From assembly GCF_014303395.1 (NCBI RefSeq), contig NZ_CP060298.1, positions 5,289,001-5,353,000 on the forward strand: a stretch of 64,000 nt of DNA. Direction: 5' to 3'. Shown in pieces: positions 26,819 to 35,651 of this stretch (within the stretch, counting starts at the first letter, position 1; every line of letters starts with the position of its first letter). Below the pieces are notes generated by a model. It was not told the DNA's origin. It did not search any database and saw nothing but the letters and a program-made list of their open reading frames with translations. Made by a program: the position numbers and the translations under genes. The stretch is from Nakamurella sp. PAMC28650. Its GTDB lineage: Bacteria > Actinomycetota > Actinomycetes > Mycobacteriales > Nakamurellaceae.

Positions 26819-28350
26819 GAGATGCTTCCGACCGCTACGGCCGTTACCGGTCCCCGGGCGGGCGATCTCGCCGCTCGGAATGGGATCTGCAGTGCGAAGC
26901 TGGCGCCGCCACCTGGTGTTTCGGTGAGGCTGATGCTGCCGGAGTGGGCAGCCGCAATGGCCTTCACGATGGCAAGGCCGAGACCGGTCCGCTCGGCCCG
27001 GTGAGGGTTGAGCTGGGTGAACCGGTCGAATACACGCGATCGGTCCTGGAACGCGACACCCTCACCGTGATCGATGACCTGGAAGCTCAGGCCGGCCGGC
27101 GTGCTCAGACACTCCAGGTCCACGACGGTTCGATTCCGCGTGTGAGCCACCGCATTGGCCGCCAGTTGCATGACAGCCTGGGTGATCCGTTGAGCATCGA
27201 GCATCGCCCAGCCGATCATCGTCGAATGCAGCCGCCATCCCCGATCGCCCAGGGCCTGCGCCTTGGCTGTCAGCGATATGGCAAGGGCGCCGAGGTCGGT
27301 GGGGGCAGGCCGAAGAAAATCCGGACGTTCACTGGCCGCGAGCAGGGACAGCTCGTCCACCAGGCGCGTCATCCGGGACAGTTCCTCGGCCACGATTGCG
27401 AGCGTCTCGACCTCGTCGGCGTCCGTGGGGGCCAGGGTGTCCAGGTTGCCCTGGATGATCGTGATCGGCGTACGCAGTTCGTGTCCGGCATCGGCCAGGA
27501 ACCGTTGCTGAGCGCTGAAAGCGTTCTGCAGTCGGTCGAGCATCGCATTGAAGGTTGAGGCCATCTGGCTCACCTCGTCATGGCCGCGGACCGGAATGCG
27601 GGAGGTCAGGTCGGCATCGGTGATCGAACGGGCCAGGGTCGTGGTCGCTCGGATCGGTCGCAGAACTCGCCCAGCCGCCAGCCAGGCCAGAAACGATGCC
27701 AGCAGAAGGGAGGCAGCTCCGACTTCCAGTTGCAGTTGGGTGATCCGCCAGACCGCGCTGCGCTCCGGCCCTGTCATCACGGCGGTGATGAACGCGCCGT
27801 GGTTCGGGTCGCCGGCGACCCGAACCGGGAGGGTTGCGAAGCGAGCCGGGTGGCCGGCAATGGTCATGTTCCCTTCCGAAGGGCCGCTCAGGGCCGACAT
27901 CTCGGCAAGTTGAGAGGCCGGCAGGTGTAGGTCGGTGCCGTCAGCCCCATTGCTCACCGCATAGACCTGCCCGTTCACGACACCGATCAGTACGATTTCA
28001 CTCTCTGGCACCGCACGGGCCGTCGCGACCCTCAATTTTGCGGTGACACCCGATCCGACTGCAGCGCTCGGCGCCGGCAGTGCGTTGAACTCATCGACCT
28101 CGTGCTGCAATTCGGCCGCGATCCGGGCGTCTGCCCGGCCATTCAGCAGGACGTGGGTGGCGGCCGCACCGGCCAGCAGCGAGACGGTGAGCAACAACAT
28201 CGACCAACCGAGAATCCGTGTGCGGGCCGACACCCGCACCCCGGATGAAGGCGCGCCGGTCCGGTGCGCCTCTTTCCCGGCCGCACTCGTGGGGGCGGCG
28301 TTCGTAGAGGCCATCACCGCAGTATCCGCGCCCGCACACCGTTCAGACAT
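26815..28350 (-). CDS. membrane sensor histidine kinase
   Basis: 511 residues. A first membrane helix at ~47-68 (ILGWSMLLLTVSLLAGAAAT), a ~130-residue extracellular sensor, a second helix (ASLLLASFLAWLAAG), HAMP (RSITDADLTSRIPV), and the kinase core: phospho-acceptor H290 in AGHELRTPIT, N box NAVAHT, G1 IDHGEGV, F box and G2 TGLGLAIVKA. The order is kinase then regulator, coupled by ATGA. The start may instead be the ATG 12 codons later (28314); both precede the first helix. Confidence 0.9.
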   Translation of the reverse strand: MSERCAGADTAVMASTNAAPTSAAGKEAHRTGAPSSGVRVSARTRILGWSMLLLTVSLLAGAAATHVLLNGRADARIAAELQHEVDEFNALPAPSAAVGSGVTAKLRVATARAVPESEIVLIGVVNGQVYAVSNGADGTDLHLPASQLAEMSALSGPSEGNMTIAGHPARFATLPVRVAGDPNHGAFITAVMTGPERSAVWRITQLQLEVGAASLLLASFLAWLAAGRVLRPIRATTTLARSITDADLTSRIPVRGHDEVSQMASTFNAMLDRLQNAFSAQQRFLADAGHELRTPITIIQGNLDTLAPTDADEVETLAIVAEELSRMTRLVDELSLLAASERPDFLRPAPTDLGALAISLTAKAQALGDRGWRLHSTMIGWAMLDAQRITQAVMQLAANAVAHTRNRTVVDLECLSTPAGLSFQVIDHGEGVAFQDRSRVFDRFTQLNPHRAERTGLGLAIVKAIAAAHSGSISLTETPGGGASFALQIPFRAARSPARGPVTAVAVGSIS

Positions 28351-28369
28351 GAGCCAGGGATGACAGTTC

Positions 28370-28401
28370 TCTCATCTTCATAGTATGAAAAGGTTCTCAT
28401 C
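28370..28401. promoter_or_regulatory. palindrome flanked by direct repeats upstream of the kinase
   Basis: TTCATAGTATGAA (28377-28389) is a perfect 13-bp palindrome. TCTCATC occurs on each side at 28370 and 28395, spaced 25 bp. Direct repeats of this kind are usual for OmpR-type regulators. It is 20 bases from the kinase start, so autoregulation is the simplest reading. It is also close to the inferred left edge of the mobile element. Confidence 0.5.
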
Positions 28402-28498
28402 CGCAGGCCATCGGCAACTCATCCCATCGAGTCAGGCTGGAAACCAGAATGCAGACCGCGGATCTCGTGGACGACCGGACGAGGAGGTGGGAACCGTC

Positions 28499-28722
28499 GT
28501 GCTCTGGATGACGCTGATCACCCTTGCCGTGCTGGCGGCTTCAGTCGTCGGAGCGTTCGCACAACGGCACCGGACGTCACGGATGGCCATCCTTCCCGTC
28601 GGCCGGCGCGGTCGCGGTGATGTGGTGGCGATCAGAGTCGTCGTCGCGGCACGCAGTGGCCTTGAAGCGCATCGCGGAAGAGACCGACGACGCCAACCAG
28701 GCGGTCGAGGCCATCGCACGAG
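28499..28722 (+). pseudogene. 5' part of small element gene(s) interrupted by IS66
   Basis: A GTG at 28499 follows GAGGAGG and opens a frame with one membrane helix (MTLITLAVLAASVVGAFAQR). From 28656 a different frame (GTG; ALKRIAEETDDANQAVEAIA) takes over with much higher third-position GC, so either two overlapping genes exist or one gene carries a frameshift near 28650. The second frame is cut by IS66 at 28722 and resumes exactly at 30289. Small membrane proteins just ahead of the transfer ATPase are common in actinomycete conjugative elements. Confidence 0.5.
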
Positions 28723-30280
28723 GTAACTGGTCAGGTGTGGGCGGGTAGCCAGGGGTTCCTGCTGGTCAGCTGGGTGAGGGCGGCCAGGGCTGGTACGCCG
28801 TGTTTTGCGGTCGTTTGTAGGTAGGAGCGGAGGTCCGCGAAGTGTCCGGCTCCTTTTTCGGTGCGCATGGTGCCCGATATTTTCTGTCGGATCTTGGTCA
28901 TGCGGATCTCTTGTTCGGCGGGGTTGTTGGTGAACGGGATCGCCGGGTCGGAGGCGAATTTGAGGTAGTCGACTTCTCTGCGGTGGATGCGGCGGGCCAG
29001 TGCTCGGTGTTTGCGGCCGATGGCGCCGTCGGGGTGGGTGGCGGCGAGGAGGGCGTGCCGGATCTTGACGGTTTCGGCGGCGATGACCGCCTGGTCGACG
29101 GGGGTGTCGGGGTGGGCGGCGGCCGCTTTGTGCAGGGTGAGCAGCGCGTCGCGGACTTGCTGCGCCCAGCACCAGGCGCCGGGCAGGTCTGTGTTGCTGG
29201 CGTGGTGGTGGTCGGTGACGGCCTGTAGCTCGCGGAGCAGATGCGCATTGCACAGCGCATGCCGCGCGGCGGTGTAGGTGTCATACGGTGCCCACGCGTC
29301 GTGGACGGCGGTGCCGGTGAAGCCGGGCAGGATGTTCATCTTGGCCATCGCTTCGGTACCGCGTCTGCGGTGGAAGAACAGTCTGGTGAAGGCCGGGGTG
29401 GACGCGGAGTGCAGCCAGTGGTTGCGACCTTCGCAGCGCAGCCCGGTCTCATCAAAGTGCACCACCGGAGAGGATTTCAAGCGGGCGGTGACCTGGGCCA
29501 AAAATTCGCCCAGGTCACCGGCGGCGCGACTGGTCACCGCGGCGACGGTGCCATCAGAGACAGGAATGCCGAACAGTTCGCTGATGGCCTGGGCGGTCCG
29601 CTTCTTGGACAGGAACTGCCCCATGAACAGATAGATGACGACCGCGCACATCACCGGCCCGTACTGCACGGGTCCGCCCGCCTGGGCGGGTGTGTCGCCG
29701 GTCGAGGTCTTCCCGCAGTGGCAGCGGCGGCTGATGATCTGATGTTCGGTGACGTGCACTTTGATCGGCGGGATGTCGAAGACCTGCCGACGTGAGCAGC
29801 CAACCTCGGTCGCATCGGCCAGATCCGATCCGCAGCCAGTGCAGCAGCTCGGTTCGTGGCGGATCACCACATCCGGGTCGGCGACCTGGGCTAAAGTCTG
29901 CCCGCGGTGCCCGTCCTGTCCGCCGGGCTTGCGTGTCGACGGCGTGCGCAGCGACCTGGTCTTCGCCTTGCCGGGTCCGTCCGCCGATGGTGGCTTCGAG
30001 GAGTTCTGCGAGTTGGTCCGCAACCGTGCTTCCAGGTCCGCGACCCGCACCTTTAATGCCGCATTCTCGGCGCGGAGGATGTTCAGTTCGGTGCGCATTT
30101 CGACGATCAGTTCCACCAGTTCGGCGTACGTCGGCTGCGTCATTCCATTATTATCGCATCAGACAACACCATTGTTCGGCGACACGCCGACACGGCTCAC
30201 CCCACATAGATCGACATTCTCCGGTCTATTCGCCCAATGAATGACAGTCTATTTCACCGCGGTGAGACCTGACCAGTTAC
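28723..30280 (-). mobile_element. IS66-family insertion sequence
   Basis: 1558 bp. Both ends begin GTAACTGGTCAGGT when read inward, a perfect 14-bp terminal match with the GTAA start typical of IS66. The flanks carry the identical 8-mer CGCACGAG at 28715-28722 and 30281-30288, the duplication length of the family. Only the large transposase (TnpC type) is present; no tnpA/tnpB accessory genes are visible. Inserted in a small gene of the conjugative element. Confidence 0.95.
28731..30143 (-). CDS. IS66-family transposase
   Basis: 470 residues. An N-terminal leucine-zipper-like helix (LVELIVEMRTELNILRAENA), zinc-finger segment (CCTGCGSDL ... CHCGKTS), and the DDE core with VVHFDETGLR, AVHDAWAPY and NNPAEQEIRMTKIRQK. 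Full length and apparently intact. A single-ORF IS66 relative. The ATG at 30143 lies 137 bases inside the right end. Confidence 0.95.
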   Translation of the reverse strand: MTQPTYAELVELIVEMRTELNILRAENAALKVRVADLEARLRTNSQNSSKPPSADGPGKAKTRSLRTPSTRKPGGQDGHRGQTLAQVADPDVVIRHEPSCCTGCGSDLADATEVGCSRRQVFDIPPIKVHVTEHQIISRRCHCGKTSTGDTPAQAGGPVQYGPVMCAVVIYLFMGQFLSKKRTAQAISELFGIPVSDGTVAAVTSRAAGDLGEFLAQVTARLKSSPVVHFDETGLRCEGRNHWLHSASTPAFTRLFFHRRRGTEAMAKMNILPGFTGTAVHDAWAPYDTYTAARHALCNAHLLRELQAVTDHHHASNTDLPGAWCWAQQVRDALLTLHKAAAAHPDTPVDQAVIAAETVKIRHALLAATHPDGAIGRKHRALARRIHRREVDYLKFASDPAIPFTNNPAEQEIRMTKIRQKISGTMRTEKGAGHFADLRSYLQTTAKHGVPALAALTQLTSRNPWLPAHT

Positions 30281-30288
30281 CGCACGAG

Positions 30289-30350
30289 AAGCGCAGCGGC
30301 GAATGATCGACATCTTGTTGGCCGCCAGAGCGACACGAGACCGGTCGTGA
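30289..30350 (+). pseudogene. 3' part of the small gene split by IS66
   Basis: After the second target copy (30281-30288) the frame continues as EAQRRMIDILLAARATRDRS and stops at 30350. Joining 28656-28722 to 30289-30350 gives 129 bases, exactly 43 codons, so the pre-insertion gene is recovered without loss. Its stop overlaps the GTG of the following membrane protein (GTGA). Confidence 0.6.
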
Positions 30351-30493
30351 ACCAGGTTCGATCGGTCGCACTCGGGGCCGGGGTACTCATCATCTTGGTG
30401 ATCGCCGCGGCCGTGGTGCTCGAACCGTTGTTGCCGTACTTGATCGGACTGTTCTTTCTGGCGACGATTCTGCGACTGTTATTCCGCAACTGA
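30347..30493 (+). CDS. small 48-residue membrane protein of the mobile element
   Basis: GTG start overlapping the preceding stop (GTGA at 30347). Most of the protein is hydrophobic: ALGAGVLIILVIAAAVVL and PYLIGLFFLATILRLLF make one long or two short membrane helices, ending in basic residues. Similar tiny membrane proteins (Spd-like) accompany transfer ATPases in actinomycete conjugative elements and affect spreading in mycelia; that role is inferred from position only. Confidence 0.6.
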   Translation: MNQVRSVALGAGVLIILVIAAAVVLEPLLPYLIGLFFLATILRLLFRN

Positions 30494-30512
30494 TCATTTC
30501 GGTGTTGATCTT

Positions 30513-30528
30513 GTTCCGAAAACGGAAC
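30513..30528. promoter_or_regulatory. GTTCCG-AAAA-CGGAAC inverted repeat, candidate XRE operator
   Basis: Perfect 6-bp arms with a 4-base spacer. The half-site CGGAAC recurs at 30601 just ahead of the transfer genes, and twice at 43254 and 43274 upstream of the element's XRE repressor. Shared sites at both regulated ends suggest a common repressor. Confidence 0.5.
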
Positions 30529-30542
30529 AGAATGGCAACAGA

Positions 30543-30578
30543 GGGGCCAAGATCGCAATGCCGGTCTTGGCCCCTTTT
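30543..30578 (+). terminator. rho-independent terminator
   Basis: GGGGCCAAGA, 12-base loop, TCTTGGCCCC, then TTTT: a perfect 10-bp GC-rich stem with a T tract. It sits 50 bases after the small membrane gene and 52 before the next gene, so it either ends the upstream unit or attenuates the transfer operon. Confidence 0.85.
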
Positions 30579-30629
30579 GTGTCCGAGCCTGTTTCACTTT
30601 CGGAACACATATTAATTGAGGGAATTACG

Positions 30630-30779
30630 ATGCGTCGACGACTACGAGTCCGCGGAACACAGAAACCGGAAATAGAACTGGAACTGCTCGCGCGCGCCCT
30701 CTTGTGGGCGGCGCAGGAGAAGGCCGAGAAGGCCCGGATCGATCGCGCGAGAGAACCGGAGGCCAGCCATGAACAATGA
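30630..30779 (+). CDS. small 49-residue basic/acidic protein of the transfer operon
   Basis: ATG at 30630 with GAGGG 7 bases upstream. The product begins MRRRLRVRGTQKPEIELELL and continues as an amphipathic helix (ARALLWAAQEKAEKARIDRA). It overlaps the transfer ATPase start by 11 bases. No family recognised; probably an accessory of the ATPase. Confidence 0.6.
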   Translation: MRRRLRVRGTQKPEIELELLARALLWAAQEKAEKARIDRAREPEASHEQ

Positions 30780-33021
30780 GCTGACCATCATCGTGGTGAT
30801 TGCCGTGCTGGGCTGCATGGCCGGCGGCGGCATCGTGGCTGTTCGGGCTGTCGACCAAGGAGGCCGTGATGTTCGGCGGACCGATGTCGTGGTGTCGTTC
30901 CCGCGTGGTCTGACCGACCGGCAGGTTGTAGCCGTCGCACGGATCGTCGTAGGGCTCGCGACCAACAGGAACGGTCTCGGCGGCCAGGACAGTGTCGTGT
31001 TCGAGGTCATCGGCACCGATCGGGCGATAACCCACCGGCTGCGGCTGCCCGCTTCCGCTTCGACGTATGTCATGGCGCAGATCAGGACGACGGTGCCCGG
31101 CATCGCCATGACCGAGGAGATCGAGTCCGACACCGCGAGCATGAAGAGAATGGTGGTGAACAAGACGAAACCGGCCCCCACCGTGGCCGACGTGACCGCC
31201 GGAATCGAGCTGCGACGTCGTCAGACCGATGCCGACCTGGCCGTCGGGAAGCTGGTCGAGATCAGCCGCGCAATCATCACGGTGGCGACGCAACTCCACC
31301 GGCATGAGGTCGTCGTCTGGCAGCTCGTCGCGTGCGGTGGCATCAGTCCGCGACCGACAGCCCGGCCGCGGTTTGTCGAATTGCTGTCGACCGGCAAGCC
31401 GACGGCGAAGAACAAGGCCGTTGACTCCGGCGTCATGCGGGTAGCGGTCCGGCTCGGGGCGACGGCGGGAACACCGCGACGAACGGCCGAACTGCTGTCA
31501 CGGTTGCGCCGAGCGGCGTCGTCGGTGTCGGCTCCGCAGGCCCGCCTCGTTCCGCGACTGTTACCCCAGTGGCTGGTGGCACAGTGGATTCGGCAGGGTA
31601 CGACTCCCCTGTTGGCAACCTCGGTTTTGCTGACGGTCGAGGAGTTCGCCGCGCTGATGGCCTGGCCGCTCGACTCGCCGCTGATCGGCAATCTGTCACT
31701 CGGCGGCAGTCCGCAGCTCCCGGCCGCGCCGATCGTGCCCCGCACGGGACGGGTGCTCGGGCTGGCCAGTGTCGGCGACCGGCCGGTGGCGCAGAGCGTG
31801 GCCGCCGGGAGGCTTCACACCCTGGTCGCCGGCCCGACCGGCTCCGGCAAGAGTTGGTTGGCCGCCCGGTGGGCGCTCGAAGACATCGAAGCCCGGCGCT
31901 GCCTGATCTCGATCGATCCGAAGGGCTCGACGAACCAGGCGATCCTTGACCGGGCTCCGGCTGAGGCTATCGGCCGGATCATCGTGGTCGACCCGCTCGA
32001 CCTGGTGCGGCCGGTGCCAATGCCGCTGTTGTCGGACCAGCTGTCGGCCGACGCCGTGGTGCAGCTGCTCAAGCACCGCTTCGGGGACCTTGGGCCGCGA
32101 AGTTCGGACATCATCTCGGCCAGCCTGTACGCCCTGGCAAGGCGACCGGGCTCGACGATCATGGACCTGTTGCCGTTGTGGACAGACGTCAGTTTCCGGT
32201 CGCAGGTGGCCGGTCTCGTGGCCGACGACCCGGTGCTCGCCAGCTTCTTCGGCTGGTTCGAGGCGCTCGGGGCGGCGGAGCGCAGCTCGGTGCTGGCCGC
32301 ACCGATGAACAAGATTCGGCCGCTCCTGCAACGGGTCGGCGTCCGCAACATCATCGCGGCTCCCCGCGCGACGTTCTCGATGGCAGAAGCCATGCGGGAC
32401 AGGTTGGTCGTGCTCGTGAACCTGCCGGAGGGCGAACTCGGTGCCGACGCAACGACGTTGCTCGGACAGGCCGTGGTCGGTCAGGTCTGGGCGGCAACGC
32501 AGTCACGGATCGCGCGGACGCCGGTCAGCTTCTTGATCGACGAGGCGGCCCGGTTCGTCGACTCCCCCGTCGATCTCGGAGACATGCTCGCGAAGTCCCG
32601 GGAATACGGCGTCGGCCTGCAGCTCGTTGTGCAGTCGGTCAGTCAGTTCCCGTCGAAGTTGCGCGAGATCGCTCTCAACTCGGCCCGAACCAAGGTCGGC
32701 TTCGGGACATCGGCGACGGACGCCAAGCGTCTCGCTGCCGAGTTCGGGCCCGGCGTCGAGGCCGACTACTTCACCGGGCTCGGCCCGTACGAGGCCATCG
32801 GCCAGGTTGCGCTCGAAGCCAGCGTGTCGCCGGCCTTCACCTTTCGCACTGAAGCCCTGGGGCCGGTCATTCCTGGCCGGGCGAAGGCGATCCGGGCAGC
32901 GTCGCGGGCGAAATGGGGTGTGCCGCGTGAAGAGATCGAGGCGGCTTGGAAGCGCTCAACCGGGACGGACGAGAGCCCGGGCGGCACCCCGGGACCGATT
33001 GGACGGAGGCCGAAGCGATGA
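30769..33021 (+). CDS. VirD4/TraB-like conjugative DNA-transfer ATPase
   Basis: 750 residues. One N-terminal membrane helix (ELTIIVVIAVLGCMAGGGIV), an ~300-residue middle region, and a RecA-type motor: Walker A GPTGSGKS at ~355-362, Walker B FLIDEAAR with Asp ~591 and Glu ~592, and a TraM-recognition-type C-terminus (REYGVGLQLVVQSVSQFPSK). Such ATPases pump DNA through the conjugation pore; in actinomycetes a single FtsK/TraB-like protein can move double-stranded DNA. It is the central transfer gene of this element and appears intact. ATGA overlap with the next frame. Confidence 0.85.
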   Translation: MNNELTIIVVIAVLGCMAGGGIVAVRAVDQGGRDVRRTDVVVSFPRGLTDRQVVAVARIVVGLATNRNGLGGQDSVVFEVIGTDRAITHRLRLPASASTYVMAQIRTTVPGIAMTEEIESDTASMKRMVVNKTKPAPTVADVTAGIELRRRQTDADLAVGKLVEISRAIITVATQLHRHEVVVWQLVACGGISPRPTARPRFVELLSTGKPTAKNKAVDSGVMRVAVRLGATAGTPRRTAELLSRLRRAASSVSAPQARLVPRLLPQWLVAQWIRQGTTPLLATSVLLTVEEFAALMAWPLDSPLIGNLSLGGSPQLPAAPIVPRTGRVLGLASVGDRPVAQSVAAGRLHTLVAGPTGSGKSWLAARWALEDIEARRCLISIDPKGSTNQAILDRAPAEAIGRIIVVDPLDLVRPVPMPLLSDQLSADAVVQLLKHRFGDLGPRSSDIISASLYALARRPGSTIMDLLPLWTDVSFRSQVAGLVADDPVLASFFGWFEALGAAERSSVLAAPMNKIRPLLQRVGVRNIIAAPRATFSMAEAMRDRLVVLVNLPEGELGADATTLLGQAVVGQVWAATQSRIARTPVSFLIDEAARFVDSPVDLGDMLAKSREYGVGLQLVVQSVSQFPSKLREIALNSARTKVGFGTSATDAKRLAAEFGPGVEADYFTGLGPYEAIGQVALEASVSPAFTFRTEALGPVIPGRAKAIRAASRAKWGVPREEIEAAWKRSTGTDESPGGTPGPIGRRPKR

Positions 33022-33134
33022 GAACAGCACGACCGATCGCCCGTCCGATCGCTGCCTGCAGCGCACTGGCCGTGAGCTGGTCAAACGGTGGGTTAAGCGC
33101 GACGACATTTGCGCCCGAAAGGCGGGCGCAATGA
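33018..33134 (+). CDS. 38-residue coupled frame between transfer ATPase and replication-relaxation gene
   Basis: ATG at 33018 overlaps the ATPase stop (ATGA) and the TGA at 33132-33134 overlaps the next ATG (33131). The product (MRTARPIARPIAACSALAVS ...) is basic with no recognised domain. Coupling at both ends is the only support; it may simply pass ribosomes to the downstream gene. Confidence 0.35.
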   Translation: MRTARPIARPIAACSALAVSWSNGGLSATTFAPERRAQ

Positions 33135-33892
33135 GCAAGCGAATTTCACGAGAGCGGCTGGCACGCATCACGTCCGAGTTGACGCCGCGTGATCGCGAGA
33201 TGGTCGAGTTCCTGGCGCGGGTGAAGCTCGCGACGGGTAGTCAGCTGCGCCGCGCCGTCTGGACCGATCAGTCCGCTGCCGGAAAGCGTTCGGCCCGTCG
33301 AGCCCTGGCGCGCCTGGTCTGTTGGCGCGTGCTCGCCCGCCTGGAACGTCGGCAAGGTGGCCTCGGCAAGGGCAGTGATTCGTGGACCTATGCCCTCGAT
33401 ACGGCCGGCCAGCGGCTGCTCGGCGAGGCCGGAGCCAGACGTCCGCACCTACCGCGCCCGGCAATGTGGGCCCACGTGCTGCTCGGCACCGAAGTCGCGG
33501 TGACCCTAGCCGAGGCGCTGCGCGGAACCGATCGAACCGTTGCCATCTGGCAGGGGGAGCCCGAGTGCTGGCGGTCTTACACCGGGTCCCACGGACAACG
33601 CCTGACCTTGAAACCGGACGCATTCGTCGACGTCTTGTCGCCGGAATTCCACGATGTGTCATACCTCGAAGCCGACACTGGCAGCCAGTCGCGGACGGTG
33701 ATCCGGGCGAAGCTGGCGGCCTACCAGCGCTACGCCGCGACCGGCCTCGACCAACGAATGCAGGACGGCATATTCCCGCTAACCGTGTTCGTCACGGTGA
33801 CGCCAGAGCGTCAGGCCGTTCTCGTCGACCTTGTCAACGGCCATCTTGAGGTCCCCGCTGGTGGCCAGTTGATTGTCCCCACCCGTTGCTGA
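33131..33892 (+). pseudogene. replication-relaxation-like protein, 3' end displaced by IS21
   Basis: The intact part (33131-33831) encodes a winged-helix N-terminus (LTPRDREMVEFLARVKLATG, then SARRALARLVCWRVLARLER), a middle linker and a nuclease-like core (KPDAFVDVL, YLEADTGSQS) typical of the replication-relaxation family found in actinobacterial mobile elements. After 33831 the frame enters the IS21 end and stops at 33892 with 20 foreign residues. The real C-terminus is at 40228-40318; 701 + 91 bases make 264 codons in frame. The family is proposed to act in DNA processing for replication or transfer. Confidence 0.75.
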
Positions 33893-33897
33893 GGTTT

Positions 33898-34705
33898 TCA
33901 GGTGTTCGTGGTGGCCTCCCGGTGGTTGCGTGCGTCTTTCATGCGGCGGGATTCGCCGTGGGTGACCACGATGGTGGCTTGGTGCAGGAGCCGGTCCAGG
34001 ATGCTGACTGCGGTGGTGTGTTCGGGCAGGAAGTGGCCCCATTGGTCGAAGGGCCAGTGGGAGGCGATCGCCAGGGAGCGGCGTTCGTAGGCGGCGGCGA
34101 CCAGGCGGAACAGCAGTTGGGTGCCGGTGTCATCCAGCGGTGCGAAGCCGACTTCGTCGATGATGATCAGGTCGTTGCGGATGAGGGTGTCGATGATGCG
34201 GCCGACGGAGTTGTCGGCCAGGCCGCGGTAGAGCTGTTCGATGAGATCTGCTGCGGTGCAGTACTTTACTTTCATTCCGGCGGTGACGGCGGCCTGGCCC
34301 AGTGCGATGAGGGTGTGCGATTTGCCGGTGCCGGGCGGTCCGACCAGGCCAGATTCGACTTGTCGGTGATCCACTGGAGGTCGGCGAGGTAGCTGAACGT
34401 CTTGGCCGGGATCGAGGAGCCTTCGACGTCGAAGGTGTCCAGGATTTGGTGACGGGGAACGCGGCGGCTTTGAGCCGGTTGGCGGTGTTGGAGGCATCGC
34501 GGGCGGCCAGCTCAGCTTCGATCAGGGTGCGCAGCAACTCCTCCGGGGTCCAGCGTTGCGTTTTGGCGGTGAGCATCACCGCGGCGGCGATGCCGCGGAT
34601 GGTGGACAGCTTCAGCCGGCGCAGTCCGGCGGTCAGGTCGGCGGGCAGTTCGGGGACGACCGGTGTTGCCGGCGGCGTAGACCTGGTTGAGGTGGTGGTG
34701 GTCAT
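33898..34705 (-). pseudogene. istB: IS21 helper ATPase IstB, two frameshifts
   Basis: The N-terminus (LRRLKLSTIRGIAAAVMLTA) starts at 34705, coupled to istA by ATGA. The first frame is lost near VTKS (about 34450), where one C seems missing; the next frame (DTFDVEGSSIPAKTFSYLAD) is lost near 34350, where GG stands for GGG before GLVGPPGTGKSHTLIALG. The last frame then carries Walker A GPPGTGKS and Walker B LIIIDEVGF and ends at 33898. The order and content are normal IstB, so only the two single-base losses break it. Confidence 0.85.
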
Positions 34706-35598
34706 GGGGTGACTCCTGTTGCGGTGGTGGGGTTGTGGCCGGTGACCGCGGCGAGGTTGTAGTCGGCCAATGAGCGGGTGCCGGCGGCGGGGAGGGCGAC
34801 GATCAGGGCTCCGCCGGGTGGGACCTGGGTGGGTGTGGCGGTGCCGGCGGCCAGGATGGAGCGGACGTCGGCGGCGCGGAACCGTTTGAACGCCACCGCC
34901 CGGCCCAACGCCGCAATGAGTTGGTCGTGGCCGTGGGCGGCGCCCAGGGCCAGCAGCACGTCCAGTTCGGAGCTCAGGCGGGTGTTGCCGATGGCGGCGG
35001 CGCCGACCAGGAACGCCTCCGCGGCCTCGCCCAAAGCGCAGAACTGCCGCTCGGAGGCGGTGCGGGGTCGCGGTGCCCGTGAGGGCGCGGGCCGCGGCCC
35101 GCCGTAGTGGACGTCCTGGACGGACACCTCGCCGGGGGCGACCAACAGGTGTTCGGCCAGGACTTCACCGGTGCTGGGGTCGCCGATCACCAGGTGGCCG
35201 GCGGCCTGGACGAGGCGGACCTGCCGGCCGATCATGGTGGTCGGCACGGAGTAGCGGGCCGAGGCGAACCGGACGCAGGAGAGCCGGTCGACCTTGCGGA
35301 TCACCGGCGCCGGTCCGAAGTCCAACCGCAGAGAGGGCAACGGTCGCAACACTTCCCGCTCCACCACCAGTCTTTCGTCGGGGATGGCGGCGATCTCCGA
35401 ATGCACCCGGGCGTTGACCTCCGCGCACCAGATCTTCGCCGCAGCGTTCGCCGCATCGACCCCGACCGGTCGGCCTGCCAACTGTGCTTCGGTGAGCAGC
35501 GGCACCACCAGATCCCGCTGCGCGTAGCCGACCAGGTTCTCCACGATTCCTTTGGACTCCGGGTCCTGGGCGTGGCAGAAGTCCGGGGTGAACCCGTA
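34702..35598 (-). pseudogene. istA: 3' part of IS21 transposase istA
   Basis: Coding resumes at 35598 with GFTPDFCHAQDPESKGIVEN, then LVGYAQRDLVVPLL and the C-terminal Mu-like domain (VDRLSCVRFASARYSVPTTM). The catalytic Glu of the DDE triad (in SKGIVEN) is here, apart from the first two acids, which lie 3.8 kb away. The join to the 5' part is at a TAC codon. Ends in ATGA with istB. Confidence 0.85.
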
Positions 35599-35651
35599 TT
35601 CTCTGAACTTTTTTCACTGAATGCGGTGGCCTGACGCCGAGCTGATCGTTG

